Shown: positions 16,748 to 27,655 of the stretch, one piece after another
Numbering within the stretch: the first letter of the stretch is position 1
How the letters are laid out: each line of letters begins with the position of its first letter
Source: Planctomycetota bacterium
GTDB lineage: Bacteria; Planctomycetota; Phycisphaerae; Phycisphaerales; SM1A02
NCBI GenBank assembly: GCA_009926625.1
Contig: RFON01000029.1
Span: 1 to 35,994, forward strand
Length of the DNA stretch: 35,994 nucleotides
Reading direction: 5' to 3'
The notes under the pieces: model-generated
Database searches by the model: none
What the model was told of the DNA's origin: nothing
What the model saw: the letters and a program-made list of their open reading frames with translations, nothing else
Program-made: the position numbers and the translations under genes

Positions 16748-17557
16748 ATGCCGACCATCCATCCGACTGCGATCATCGAGGGGGATGTGTGCCTCGCGGA
16801 TGATGTCATCGTTGGTCCGTGGTGCCACCTTCGAGGCGTGCTTGGTCCCCTTCGCGTCGGCGCAGGAACGCGGCTTCGCTCGCTCGTGATGCTGGAAGGA
16901 CCGCTCGACCTCGGCGCGCGCAATGACCTCCACCCGCATGTGTGCATCGGTGGTGCGCCGCAGGATCTCGGCTTCAGCCCCGACACCCCCGGCGCGGGCA
17001 TGGTGGTCGGCGACGACAATGTGTTCCGGGAGGGAGTCACGCTGCACCGACCGAAGACGGCGCTCCAAGGCCGCATCGGCAACGGCAACTACTGGATGGC
17101 GAACTCGCACGCGGGACACGACTGCATCGTCGGGAACCACTGCACCTTCGCCAACGGTGTCCTGTTGGCCGGTCATGTGGAGATTGCGGACCGCGTGATC
17201 ATCGGCGGCAACGCCTCGGTGCATCAATTCGCCAGGGTCGGGCGCGGCGCCATGATCAGTGGCATGTCTGGCGCGGTGCAGGACATTTGCCCATTCTTCC
17301 TCGTCACGGAGATCAATGTGGCATGGGCGGTGAATGTGGTGGGTCTCAGACGGCAAGGCGCCAGTTCCGCGACGATCGACACCGTCCGGTGGGTTCATAA
17401 GACCCTCTGCCGAAGTGGACTTCTGCTGAAGTCCGCGGTGGAGGTATTGCGTTCACGCGCGGGCGATCCACTGGTCGATGAATATCTTGCGTTCATTGCC
17501 GCTTCCAAGCGTGGGGTCGCGACCGCCCGCGGACGCGGCTCGATCCGAAGCGCCTGA
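16748..17557 (+). CDS. lpxA: UDP-N-acetylglucosamine O-acyltransferase (LpxA)
   Basis: 269 residues, starting at the ATG at 16748 (MPTIHPTAIIEGDV), which puts the hexapeptide repeats at the N-terminus as in LpxA. It catalyses the first step of lipid A synthesis. The left-handed beta-helix carries SHAGHDCIVGN with the catalytic His, then LAGHVEIADRVIIGGNASVHQF and GMSGAVQDI. The C-terminal helical domain starts at NVVGLRRQG. Length is near the E. coli protein (262). Its presence with kdsA elsewhere in the window argues for a lipopolysaccharide-type outer membrane. Confidence 0.95.
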   Translation: MPTIHPTAIIEGDVCLADDVIVGPWCHLRGVLGPLRVGAGTRLRSLVMLEGPLDLGARNDLHPHVCIGGAPQDLGFSPDTPGAGMVVGDDNVFREGVTLHRPKTALQGRIGNGNYWMANSHAGHDCIVGNHCTFANGVLLAGHVEIADRVIIGGNASVHQFARVGRGAMISGMSGAVQDICPFFLVTEINVAWAVNVVGLRRQGASSATIDTVRWVHKTLCRSGLLLKSAVEVLRSRAGDPLVDEYLAFIAASKRGVATARGRGSIRSA

Positions 17558-17661
17558 CGGCGCATCACGAGCTCCACCCACGCGGACGAAGCCAAGGAAG
17601 GCACACCATTGACCAAGAACGAGTTCGCCGAAGTTGACGCCCGACGCGTGAGGCATCGCTC

Positions 17662-18516
17662 ATGAGCGCACAGGTCTGCGTCTTGGCGAGCAGTTCGCGT
17701 GGCAATGCGACGGCGATCTCATTCGACTCGAGCGGGCGCTTCATCCTCGTCGATGCGGGGCTGACTCCGCGGGGCGTGCGCACGGCGCTGTCACAGGCGC
17801 ACGCCATCGGCAGCTTCCACACGCTGCGTGCGATCTTCCTGACCCATCTCGACCGCGATCACTGGTCGCCCGCCTGGACTCGTCAGCTGAATCGTGCGCC
17901 CGTGCCCGTGGTGGTCCGCGCCGAGCATGCGGAGTCGGCGCTGCAACTCGGCGTGCCGAAACAGTGCTTGCGTTCGGTGCGCGGTCGTTTCGCGCTCGGC
18001 GAGACTGCGCAGGCGCTCGCGGTGGAGGTGCCGCATGACGAGGTGGGCTCCACGGCATTTCGCTTCGACTGCGAATCGGGGTCGATCGGCCACGCCACAG
18101 ACCTTGGTGCGGTCGAAGATCAGCTCGTCGATGCGTTCGGCGGACTGGATCTCCTTTCGATCGAAAGCAACTATGACCTCGCGCTGCAGCAGGCATCGAG
18201 CAGGCCGTGGTTCCTGAAGCGGCGAATCATGGGTGGCAGAGGGCATCTGTCGAATGACGAGTCCGCCGCCGCCGTTGCACGACTGGCAGCGGGCGGCACG
18301 ATCCGCCAACTGGTGCTGCTGCACCTGTCGATCGAGTGCAACCGCCCGTCCATCGCTGCCGAAGCCATGAGCGCGGCCGTCCCTGCCCTTGCGGCAACGA
18401 TGGTGGTGACCAAACCGTTCGAACCATCGCCCGTCCTCCGTGTCCGCTGCATGAGCGAGTGCGTGTCGGCAGACGCCGATCGAGGCGCCGCGCTCGCATC
18501 CGCTCCGCTCCGCTAA
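17662..18516 (+). CDS. Metallo-beta-lactamase-fold hydrolase, YycJ/WalJ-like
   Basis: 284 residues. Motifs are SSSRGNAT near the start, FILVDAGLT, a metal motif at residues 62-67 reading HLDRDH, GHATDLG, LSIESNYD and GRGHLSNDESA. The SSSRGNA start and the ESNYD/GHLSN blocks match the YycJ/WalJ subfamily, a putative 5'-3' exonuclease-type phosphodiesterase. The canonical HxHxDH metal motif is changed here to H62-x-D64-x-D66-H67: the second His is an Asp. This may alter metal content rather than abolish activity. A GAGG site sits 7 bases before the start. It precedes the PurF-like gene by 14 bp, so they are probably cotranscribed. Confidence 0.85.
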   Translation: MSAQVCVLASSSRGNATAISFDSSGRFILVDAGLTPRGVRTALSQAHAIGSFHTLRAIFLTHLDRDHWSPAWTRQLNRAPVPVVVRAEHAESALQLGVPKQCLRSVRGRFALGETAQALAVEVPHDEVGSTAFRFDCESGSIGHATDLGAVEDQLVDAFGGLDLLSIESNYDLALQQASSRPWFLKRRIMGGRGHLSNDESAAAVARLAAGGTIRQLVLLHLSIECNRPSIAAEAMSAAVPALAATMVVTKPFEPSPVLRVRCMSECVSADADRGAALASAPLR

Positions 18517-18530
18517 CCTTCGTTCGCTCC

Positions 18531-20447
18531 ATGAGCGACGCCCTGACCCATGAATGCGGCCTCGCGCTCGTTCGCCTGCGCAAGCCGATCGAGTGGTACC
18601 AGCGGCAGTACGGCGACCCCGTGTGGGGACTCCGCAAGCTTTACCTCCTGATGGAGAAGCAGCACAACCGCGGCCAGGATGGGGCGGGCATCGCAGCGGT
18701 CCGTTTCGATGCGCTGCCGGGCGAACCGTTCCTCGAACGCGAGCGGTCGGGCAAGCGCAATCCCGTGGAGCGGCTCTTTGATGACGCGCTCGCCCCCGTC
18801 CGAGCGCTCGGCGACGAAGCGCTGCGAACAGCCGCGGTGGCTGAACTCAAGCGGCGCATCCCGATGCTCGGCGAGGTGCTGCTCGGGCACCTTCGCTACG
18901 GCACCTTTGGCGGACGATCGGCGGACGCATGCCATCCGTTCCTTCGCCGATCCATCGTGGCGAGCCGAAACCTCGCACTCGCGGGCAACTTCAACCTCAC
19001 GAACGCCCCTGAGCTGTTCGACTTGCTGGTGGAGTACGGACTCGCGCCAGTGGGCGGCAGCGATACAGGCGTGGTGCTCGAGAAGATCGGCCACGCCATG
19101 GACTGCGAGCATGATGCACTCGTGTCGACCTCGGGTCCTGGATCGTTCAAGAATCTCGAGGGGCGCGAACTGGCAGCAGAAGTCAGCGCGCAACTGGACT
19201 ACGGTCGCATCCTTCGCCGTGCCGCGGAGAAGTTCGACGGCGGCTACACGCTCGGCGCGCTCGTGGGCAACGGCGACTGCTTTGCCTGCCGCGACCCCGC
19301 GGGCATTCGACCCGCGTTCATGCTGGTCACGGATGATGTCGTTGCCGTTGCCAGCGAACGCCCTGCGCTTGCATCGGTTTTCGATGTGCCGATTTCGCAG
19401 GTCGAAGCGCTCGAGCCCGGTCATGTGCTGACGGTCAAGCGCAGCGGGGAGATCCGTTCGCAGCGATTCGCTGCCCCAGCACCGATCCGCCAATGCACAT
19501 TCGAGCGCATCTACTTCAGCCGCGGCAACGATCCCGACATCTACGAAGAACGCAAGCGGCTGGGCACGCAGCTTGCGCCGCGAATCCTCGAGCGGCTCGG
19601 CGGGGATGTCGAGCATGCCGTGTTCTCGTTCATTCCCAACACCAGCGAGAGCGCGTACTTCGGGCTGGTGCAGGAAACCGAGCGGATCCTGCGGGCGCGC
19701 GGCGCCGAGCGCGTGGTGCAACTGCAGGCGCAAGGTCCCGTTGCCGAGTCCGTCATCGTCAAGCTGATGGATGTGCGCGTGCGAGCCGAAAAGGTTGCGC
19801 ACAAGGATCAGCGGCTCCGCACATTCATCACGCATGATGCGGCGCGGCGCGATCTGGTGGCGCATGTGTACGACATCACCCACGGCACCGTGCAAAGCGA
19901 GGACACGCTTGTGGTCGTTGACGATTCAATCGTTCGCGGCACCACGCTTCGCGATTCGATCATCACGATCCTCTCACGCCTTCGCCCAGCGCGCATCTTG
20001 ATTGCGAGCAGCGCACCACCGATCATGTATCCGGACTGTTACGGCATCGACATGAGTCAACTCGGGCGTTTCATCGCCTTCGAAGCGGCGATCAGCCTCT
20101 TGCACCAGCGCGGCGACGCGCGGATCCTGCAGGATGTTGAGGCACTCTGTCGTGAGCAGGAATCCCTGCCACCCGACCGCATGCAAAATCATGTGCGCCT
20201 GATCTACGAGCGGTTCACGCACGATGAGATCTCAGGCGAAGTGGCTCGACTGATACGACCGCGAAGCGGTGAATGGGATGGGCCGGTCGAAGTCGTGTAC
20301 CAGACGATCGAGGGACTGCGGCTCTCGATGCCTGACCACCTCGGTGACTGGTACTTCACGGGCGACTACCCCACCCCTGGTGGACTGCGCGTGCTGAACC
20401 GTGCATTCCTCAACTGGTGCAGCAAGAACGACTCTCGCGCCTACTGA
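18531..20447 (+). CDS. purF: Amidophosphoribosyltransferase (PurF-like, long form)
   Basis: 638 residues from the ATG at 18531. The first step of de novo purine synthesis: PRPP plus glutamine to phosphoribosylamine. The N-terminal nucleophile is Cys9, preceded by MSDALTHE as a short propeptide. NRGQDGAGIA, LLGHLRYGTFG and GNFNLTN form the class II glutaminase domain. The PRPP-binding loop VVVDDSIVRGTT is at about 461-472. It is longer than typical PurF (~470-510) because of insertions in the glutaminase part and a C-terminal extension of ~100 residues. Similar long forms are known from Bacteroidetes and planctomycetes. Another PurF could exist elsewhere, so the pathway role is probable, not certain. 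Confidence 0.9.
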   Translation: MSDALTHECGLALVRLRKPIEWYQRQYGDPVWGLRKLYLLMEKQHNRGQDGAGIAAVRFDALPGEPFLERERSGKRNPVERLFDDALAPVRALGDEALRTAAVAELKRRIPMLGEVLLGHLRYGTFGGRSADACHPFLRRSIVASRNLALAGNFNLTNAPELFDLLVEYGLAPVGGSDTGVVLEKIGHAMDCEHDALVSTSGPGSFKNLEGRELAAEVSAQLDYGRILRRAAEKFDGGYTLGALVGNGDCFACRDPAGIRPAFMLVTDDVVAVASERPALASVFDVPISQVEALEPGHVLTVKRSGEIRSQRFAAPAPIRQCTFERIYFSRGNDPDIYEERKRLGTQLAPRILERLGGDVEHAVFSFIPNTSESAYFGLVQETERILRARGAERVVQLQAQGPVAESVIVKLMDVRVRAEKVAHKDQRLRTFITHDAARRDLVAHVYDITHGTVQSEDTLVVVDDSIVRGTTLRDSIITILSRLRPARILIASSAPPIMYPDCYGIDMSQLGRFIAFEAAISLLHQRGDARILQDVEALCREQESLPPDRMQNHVRLIYERFTHDEISGEVARLIRPRSGEWDGPVEVVYQTIEGLRLSMPDHLGDWYFTGDYPTPGGLRVLNRAFLNWCSKNDSRAY

Positions 20448-20544
20448 CCCGTCTGCGCGGTGGCTTGAGCGGCGCTCGCATGGACCGAGCCGAGGGGCGC
20501 GACCGCCGAAGGTCCGAAAACCCAAGTCCCCACAGGCGGTTGGC

Positions 20545-20573
20545 TTGACATGGGATGCCTCACAAGGTTCAAT
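20545..20573 (+). promoter_or_regulatory. Sigma-70-type promoter of rpsD
   Basis: A perfect TTGACA (-35, 20545-20550) and TTCAAT (-10, 20568-20573) are spaced by 17 bp. Initiation would be near 20580, only about 7 bases before the rpsD ATG at 20587. The 140-bp gap after the PurF gene otherwise shows no gene. Confidence 0.75.
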
Positions 20574-20586
20574 GCCCCGTTCCCCC

Positions 20587-21186
20587 ATGGCACGATACAC
20601 AGGCCCCAAGGTCAAGCTCTCTCGCCGCGTCGGAGTTCCGATTGCGGATACGCCAAAGCACACTGTGAAGCGGCAGTTGACCCCGCCTGGCATGCACGGC
20701 TTCCGCGGTCGTCGCGCAAAGCCGTACGGCATGCGCAAGGACGAGAAGCAGAAGCTTCGCTACCACTACAGCGTGCTGGAGCGGCAGTTCCGTCGGTACC
20801 TCGATGAGGCATCGCACAGCCGCGGCAACACCGGCGAAGTCCTGCTGCAGAACCTTGAGCGTCGACTCGACAATGTCGTCCGACGTGCCGGGTTTGCTCG
20901 AACGATTTGGGCCGCTCGACAACTCGTGGTGCATGGACATGTGAAGGTCAACGGTGCGAAGGTTGATCGCCCCTCCTATGCCTGCGAGCCTGGAATGGTC
21001 ATCACGATGCGCGACGGCGTTCACAAGCTGGTTCGCGAGACGATGGAAACCATGACGGGCCACATCGTTCCAGGATGGATGGAAGTGAATCCCGCGGAAC
21101 TGTCGCTGAAGGTCCTCTCCATGCCTTCGTCGGAGCAGATTCCGTTCGATGTGAACACCAACCTGATCGTCGAGTTCTACCGCTGA
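20587..21186 (+). CDS. rpsD: 30S ribosomal protein S4
   Basis: 199 residues, starting MARYTGPKVKLSRR as in S4. It nucleates 30S assembly by binding the 5' domain of 16S rRNA. The S4 RNA-binding domain covers about 90-150 (RRLDNVVRRAGFARTIWAAR, then VHGHVKVNG). The N-terminal zinc-cysteine cluster found in some S4 proteins is absent, so this is the zinc-free type. It stands alone rather than in the alpha operon with rpsM, rpsK and rpoA, and has its own promoter and terminator. No Shine-Dalgarno precedes the start. Confidence 0.98.
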   Translation: MARYTGPKVKLSRRVGVPIADTPKHTVKRQLTPPGMHGFRGRRAKPYGMRKDEKQKLRYHYSVLERQFRRYLDEASHSRGNTGEVLLQNLERRLDNVVRRAGFARTIWAARQLVVHGHVKVNGAKVDRPSYACEPGMVITMRDGVHKLVRETMETMTGHIVPGWMEVNPAELSLKVLSMPSSEQIPFDVNTNLIVEFYR

Positions 21187-21206
21187 TCGTCCCACGCCGT
21201 TTCCTT

Positions 21207-21242
21207 GGGCGCACGGACGACCAAAGTCCGCGCGCCCATTTT
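21207..21242 (+). terminator. Intrinsic terminator after rpsD
   Basis: A 12-bp stem (GGGCGCACGGAC with GTCCGCGCGCCC, one mismatch) and a 7-base loop, followed by ATTTT at 21238-21242. It is 20 bases after the rpsD stop and isolates rpsD from the downstream membrane-protein gene. Confidence 0.8.
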
Positions 21243-21271
21243 CATTCCCAGACTTCCCACGGAGCCGCCGC

Positions 21272-23203
21272 ATGCTGAAGTTCTTTCGACAGAACGAGAA
21301 ACTCACCCGCTGGATCCTCGTGATCGGCATGACGTTCCTCATGGTGTCGTGGCTTGTGTTCGACCAGAGCAGCACCTTCCTCACGCAGTTGCTCGAGGGG
21401 CGATCGACCTGGGCAACCACGCGCGATGGCACCTCGTTCTCCGAGTCGGACCTGCGGCGCCTGCAGCAAGAGACCCGCGTCATCGGCATGCTCGGCGATC
21501 CCATCGTCCGTCAGTTGCAATTCGACAAGGACCCCGTCCATTGGTGCTTGCTCGCGAAGGAGGCGGAGGCTGCTGGCCTGGTGGGAGGCGCCGCCGATGG
21601 GCAGTCGCGCATCAGCGAGATGGCCACGACCAGCAAGTTGCCGGAGTCGAACTTGGTGGGCGCGCTTTGCCGCGAGGGCGGCATGTCACCCAAGGAGGTG
21701 TTTGAGACGATCGCGAAGCTCAACGGCGTCGAGCGGTACATCAATCTCATCCTGAGCGGCCCGACGCGTATGTCCGTGGTACGCATCGAGCAGACCGCCG
21801 CATCGCTGCTGAATGCAGTCTCGGGTGAAGTGACGGTGCTCGATGGGGTGAACGCAAAGGTGGATGTTCCCGCACCGAGCGATGCGGAACTCGCGGAGCA
21901 GTTGGAGGAGTACGGCGATCAGGCGCCAGGCGCCGGCAAGTATGGCTTCGGCTACAAGACGGCAGACCGCATTCGGCTGGAGTGGTTGGTGGTGCCGACG
22001 ACCTCGATCACCGCGGCCGTGGAGGCAAGCCCCGCGCTGTCGAACATCGAGCTGCGCAAGTATTGGCTGGAGAATCCAGGGGATTTTGCGGCGCCGCAGT
22101 TGGCCTCGACGCCTGAGGCCGCCTCGTTCGAGTCGAACCGCGAGGCGGTGCGCTCCAAGGTGCTGACGAAGGTCAGCACGGACAAGCGTGCGGAGATCGC
22201 GAAGTTCATTTCCGATCGGTTGCAACTCTCCATGCGCGGCATCGAGCAGGTGAACGGCTACTACTCGCTGCCGGCGGACTGGAGTGCGCGGCAGCTGACG
22301 ATGACGGCGCTTGCTTCGGAGGTTGCGCAGAAGTTCTCGATCCCCCAGCCTGCCGTCGAATCGCGCACGGAGGAGTGGATCGGCGTGAAGGATGTGGCCG
22401 CGCTTCCAGTGCTCGGTGGCGCAACGACGAACCGCTTTGGATCGCAGCCCGTGGCGGCGACACAGATCATCCAGTCGCTGCGCGAGTTCGGTGGCAAGCC
22501 GACACTGGTGGCACAGGTTGCGGTCGCGGGTCCCGTGTTGCAGACGGCGCTCGGCGATGTTGTTGCGTTCCGCGTGACCGCTGCGGAGGCTGCCGCCGCC
22601 CCGGCGTCCGTCGATGCAGCGCGAGAGGCGCTGACGAAGGATGTGGCGCGCGTGGAGCGCTTCGAAAAGCTGGAGACCATGATCGGGGACATCCAGAAAC
22701 AGGCTGGTGACCAAGGACTGTCCGCCGTGGCGCAGGCGTTCGGCACGAAGGTGGAACCATTCACCGACCTTCGTCAAGGTGAGAAGCAGTTCCTGCAGTA
22801 CGGGCTCAAGTTTCCTGGATCCCTCCCCACGCTCGGCTCGGATGCGGCTGTCGCCAAGGCAATCGTGCTGAAGGCCATGTCGCTTCCTTCGGGGCGGAAC
22901 ATCGCGGATTTGCCAGTGGCAGACCGCACGGTCGTCGTTGCTGCGCCGGAGAAGTTGGCGGTCGTTGCCGCACGGATCGACTCGGTGACGCCGATGCACC
23001 GCGGCGACTTGGCGCCGCTCCTGACGAACGACCGCTTCAAGGGAGTCGCTGCATCGGAGATGGCCGAAGGATCGCCGCTTGACCTGTTCACGCTCGAAGC
23101 GATCACGGAGCGCCAGGGCTTCACGCTCGCCAACCCACGCCCCGAACAGGACTCCGCGGATTCTGATGAGGCGAAGAGCGAATCGAAGGCGAGCAAGTCA
23201 TGA
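21272..23203 (+). CDS. PpiD/SurA-like membrane-anchored periplasmic protein
   Basis: 643 residues. A short cytoplasmic N-terminus (MLKFFRQNEKLTR) leads into one membrane span (about 13-33), followed by a long periplasmic region. The start resembles PpiD/SurA_N-type chaperones: a single anchor, then an R/GTSFSESDLRRLQQ segment and helices. PpiD acts on proteins leaving the Sec translocon. I do not see a convincing parvulin PPIase motif in the middle, so it may be a chaperone-only relative. The Ala-rich C-terminal half is repetitive in style and ends in an acidic/Lys tail. The stop overlaps the next start (ATGA). Confidence 0.8.
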   Translation: MLKFFRQNEKLTRWILVIGMTFLMVSWLVFDQSSTFLTQLLEGRSTWATTRDGTSFSESDLRRLQQETRVIGMLGDPIVRQLQFDKDPVHWCLLAKEAEAAGLVGGAADGQSRISEMATTSKLPESNLVGALCREGGMSPKEVFETIAKLNGVERYINLILSGPTRMSVVRIEQTAASLLNAVSGEVTVLDGVNAKVDVPAPSDAELAEQLEEYGDQAPGAGKYGFGYKTADRIRLEWLVVPTTSITAAVEASPALSNIELRKYWLENPGDFAAPQLASTPEAASFESNREAVRSKVLTKVSTDKRAEIAKFISDRLQLSMRGIEQVNGYYSLPADWSARQLTMTALASEVAQKFSIPQPAVESRTEEWIGVKDVAALPVLGGATTNRFGSQPVAATQIIQSLREFGGKPTLVAQVAVAGPVLQTALGDVVAFRVTAAEAAAAPASVDAAREALTKDVARVERFEKLETMIGDIQKQAGDQGLSAVAQAFGTKVEPFTDLRQGEKQFLQYGLKFPGSLPTLGSDAAVAKAIVLKAMSLPSGRNIADLPVADRTVVVAAPEKLAVVAARIDSVTPMHRGDLAPLLTNDRFKGVAASEMAEGSPLDLFTLEAITERQGFTLANPRPEQDSADSDEAKSESKASKS

Positions 23204-23628
23204 CCGACACGCAGCAGCCAGCCGCGCAGACAGCCGCGCAGCCAGCAGTTCTGCCGACGATTGCCTACGACCTCTTTGCGAAGCTTGACCTTCGCGTCGC
23301 GACGATCGTGAGTGCGGAGCCGCATCCGAATGCGGACAAGCTCCTGAAGATCCGCCTCGATGACGGAACCGCAGAAGGTCGGCAGGTGTGTGCCGGCATC
23401 AAGGCTTGGTATGACCCGTCGACGCTCGTTGGGCGACAGGTGATCATCGTGGCCAACCTGGAGCCGCGGATGTTGCGGGGCGAAACAAGCGCCGGCATGA
23501 TCCTCGCGGCAAGCGATCTGAAGGAGGGCGCCGTGCCCGCGATCGACGGCAAGCCGGGCGCGGATGCGCGCGATGTGCTGCTGCTGACGGTGGATCGCCC
23601 CGTCAAGGCTGGATCGAAGGTCAGCTGA
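23200..23628 (+). CDS. Stand-alone tRNA-binding (OB-fold) domain protein, MetRS C-terminal/CsaA type
   Basis: 142 residues. After a 25-residue Ala/Gln linker the protein is one EMAP/Trbp111 OB-fold: LDLRVATIVSAEPHPNADKL, VCAGIKAWYDP, IIVANLEPRMLRGETSAGMIL. This matches the C-terminal domain of methionyl-tRNA synthetase and the free proteins Trbp111 and CsaA, which bind the tRNA elbow. It is probably the separated beta unit of a MetRS that lacks the domain; metG is not in the window. Coupled by ATGA to the PpiD-like gene and convergent with ileS (12-bp gap). Confidence 0.92.
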   Translation: MTDTQQPAAQTAAQPAVLPTIAYDLFAKLDLRVATIVSAEPHPNADKLLKIRLDDGTAEGRQVCAGIKAWYDPSTLVGRQVIIVANLEPRMLRGETSAGMILAASDLKEGAVPAIDGKPGADARDVLLLTVDRPVKAGSKVS

Positions 23629-23640
23629 ACGCGCGGCGCT

Positions 23641-26457
<2,817 letters not shown>

Positions 26458-26507
26458 GGAGCGCGGGAGTGTAAGCCGCACCACCCCACGAGGGTGGCGA
26501 CGCGAAC

Positions 26508-26687
26508 TCACTCCGGCGTCGGGTCGCCAGGCTTCACCACCTCATCGAGGTACTTCTGGAATTCACCCATGCGATAGGAGATGAAGCAGAACGCATGATG
26601 CAAGGCGAACCACTCGATGTCGGTCGGGTCCTTGGGGAGATCGCTTCGTTGGCGGTTGAGTTCGGCAAGAATGGGTTCGACCTTCAT
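26508..26687 (-). CDS. Small hypothetical protein (59 residues)
   Basis: Read by hand: ATG at 26687, TGA at 26508-26510, 59 residues beginning MKVEPILAELNRQRSDLPKD and continuing with ALHHAFCFISYRMGEF before QKYLDEVVKPGD. The mixture of amphipathic helix and conserved-looking aromatic residues, and its position 32 bp after the DUF1444 gene and 50 bp before ileS on the same strand, support a real gene. Family not recognised. Confidence 0.65.
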   Translation of the reverse strand: MKVEPILAELNRQRSDLPKDPTDIEWFALHHAFCFISYRMGEFQKYLDEVVKPGDPTPE

Positions 26688-26719
26688 GCCGAAAGCGTAC
26701 GCCTGCGTCTGCGACGCGG

Positions 26720-27595
26720 TCAGGCAGCGATGGCGGCCGTGCCTGCGATGCCGTCGCGGGTCACGATGAACAGTTCGCTGGTGATCGGGTACGGAAGTCG
26801 CGAGAAGTCGCGCGCCACCCTCGTGCGGACGCGGTCGATGAACGGACCAGGTCCGTACGAGAGTGCGATGAAGACATCGCGCGCAGGCGTGGCGACATAG
26901 AAGTCGCCGCGCAATTCACGCGCGAGGCGATCATGGAGTTTGGTCAACAGCAGCCTCGCCGCGTCGTAGCCATCCTTGAGCGAGAGCAAGGCTGCACGGC
27001 CACCGTCGTGGCTGGTGATGACCTGCGCCTGCAACTCGGGTGTATGTGCTGAGAGATTGGTCCGCGCAACCGACTCCAGTTCGTCCACGGACACCCCCCA
27101 GCGCACCATCTGCTCGGTCGAGATGCTGACGGTCATTTCGGGCATGTCAAGAACGAACACCACAACGGTCCCATTCACCCAAGGCATGTGTGCGATCGTC
27201 TCGCGGCTCACGCCTTCGAAGATGGTCTCCGGTTGGATGCGTGGCATGATGCGATGCCGAGCCACGGAGAATGGAATCGGTGTTGCACCGATGCTGTCAC
27301 CCTCGAAGACGCGGTCAAAGTAGGAGCGCACGAAGCCCTGGTCGCGCGAGGGATCCTGATGCATCATCCGGAACAGGTTGCCGAGCGCAAACGACTTGCC
27401 GTCGATCATCAACTGGAGTGGCGCGACGACCTGCACTTTGCGCTGTGCATACCATTCGCGAAGCCAGTTTCCGACATGCTCCGTGAACTCACCGGACTCC
27501 TCCGCAAACCAATTGGACCCGCCTTCACCCATTTCCTTGCTCCTTTCAGGTGCTGCACCAATGCAGTCCTGCAGGAACAATCGGATAGATTTCAT
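26720..27595 (-). CDS. DUF1444 (YtpQ-like) family protein
   Basis: 291 residues, no signal peptide. The segments PQLMID-like APLQLMIDGKSFALGNLFRM, IMPRIQPETI, VVVFVLDMPEMTVSIS and LSLKDGYDAARLLL match the DUF1444/YtpQ family in order and spacing: an initial helical region, then a beta-rich domain that begins around residue 55. The function of the family is not established. It is the first gene of a likely three-gene unit (DUF1444, 59-residue protein, ileS) and is divergent from kdsA with a 60-bp gap. Confidence 0.75.
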   Translation of the reverse strand: MKSIRLFLQDCIGAAPERSKEMGEGGSNWFAEESGEFTEHVGNWLREWYAQRKVQVVAPLQLMIDGKSFALGNLFRMMHQDPSRDQGFVRSYFDRVFEGDSIGATPIPFSVARHRIMPRIQPETIFEGVSRETIAHMPWVNGTVVVFVLDMPEMTVSISTEQMVRWGVSVDELESVARTNLSAHTPELQAQVITSHDGGRAALLSLKDGYDAARLLLTKLHDRLARELRGDFYVATPARDVFIALSYGPGPFIDRVRTRVARDFSRLPYPITSELFIVTRDGIAGTAAIAA

Positions 27596-27655
27596 GGCAC
27601 TTCAAGCGAACTGGTCGATATTTCAGATCGGGCGACACTTTCCTCTCGCGATTGA

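Noticed and set aside
18513-19895. 460-codon open frame on the minus strand
   Set aside because: Mirror of the PurF-like gene; no motif and no plausible start.
21686-22999. 437-codon open frame on the minus strand
   Set aside because: Mirror of the PpiD-like gene, with composition dominated by Arg and His.
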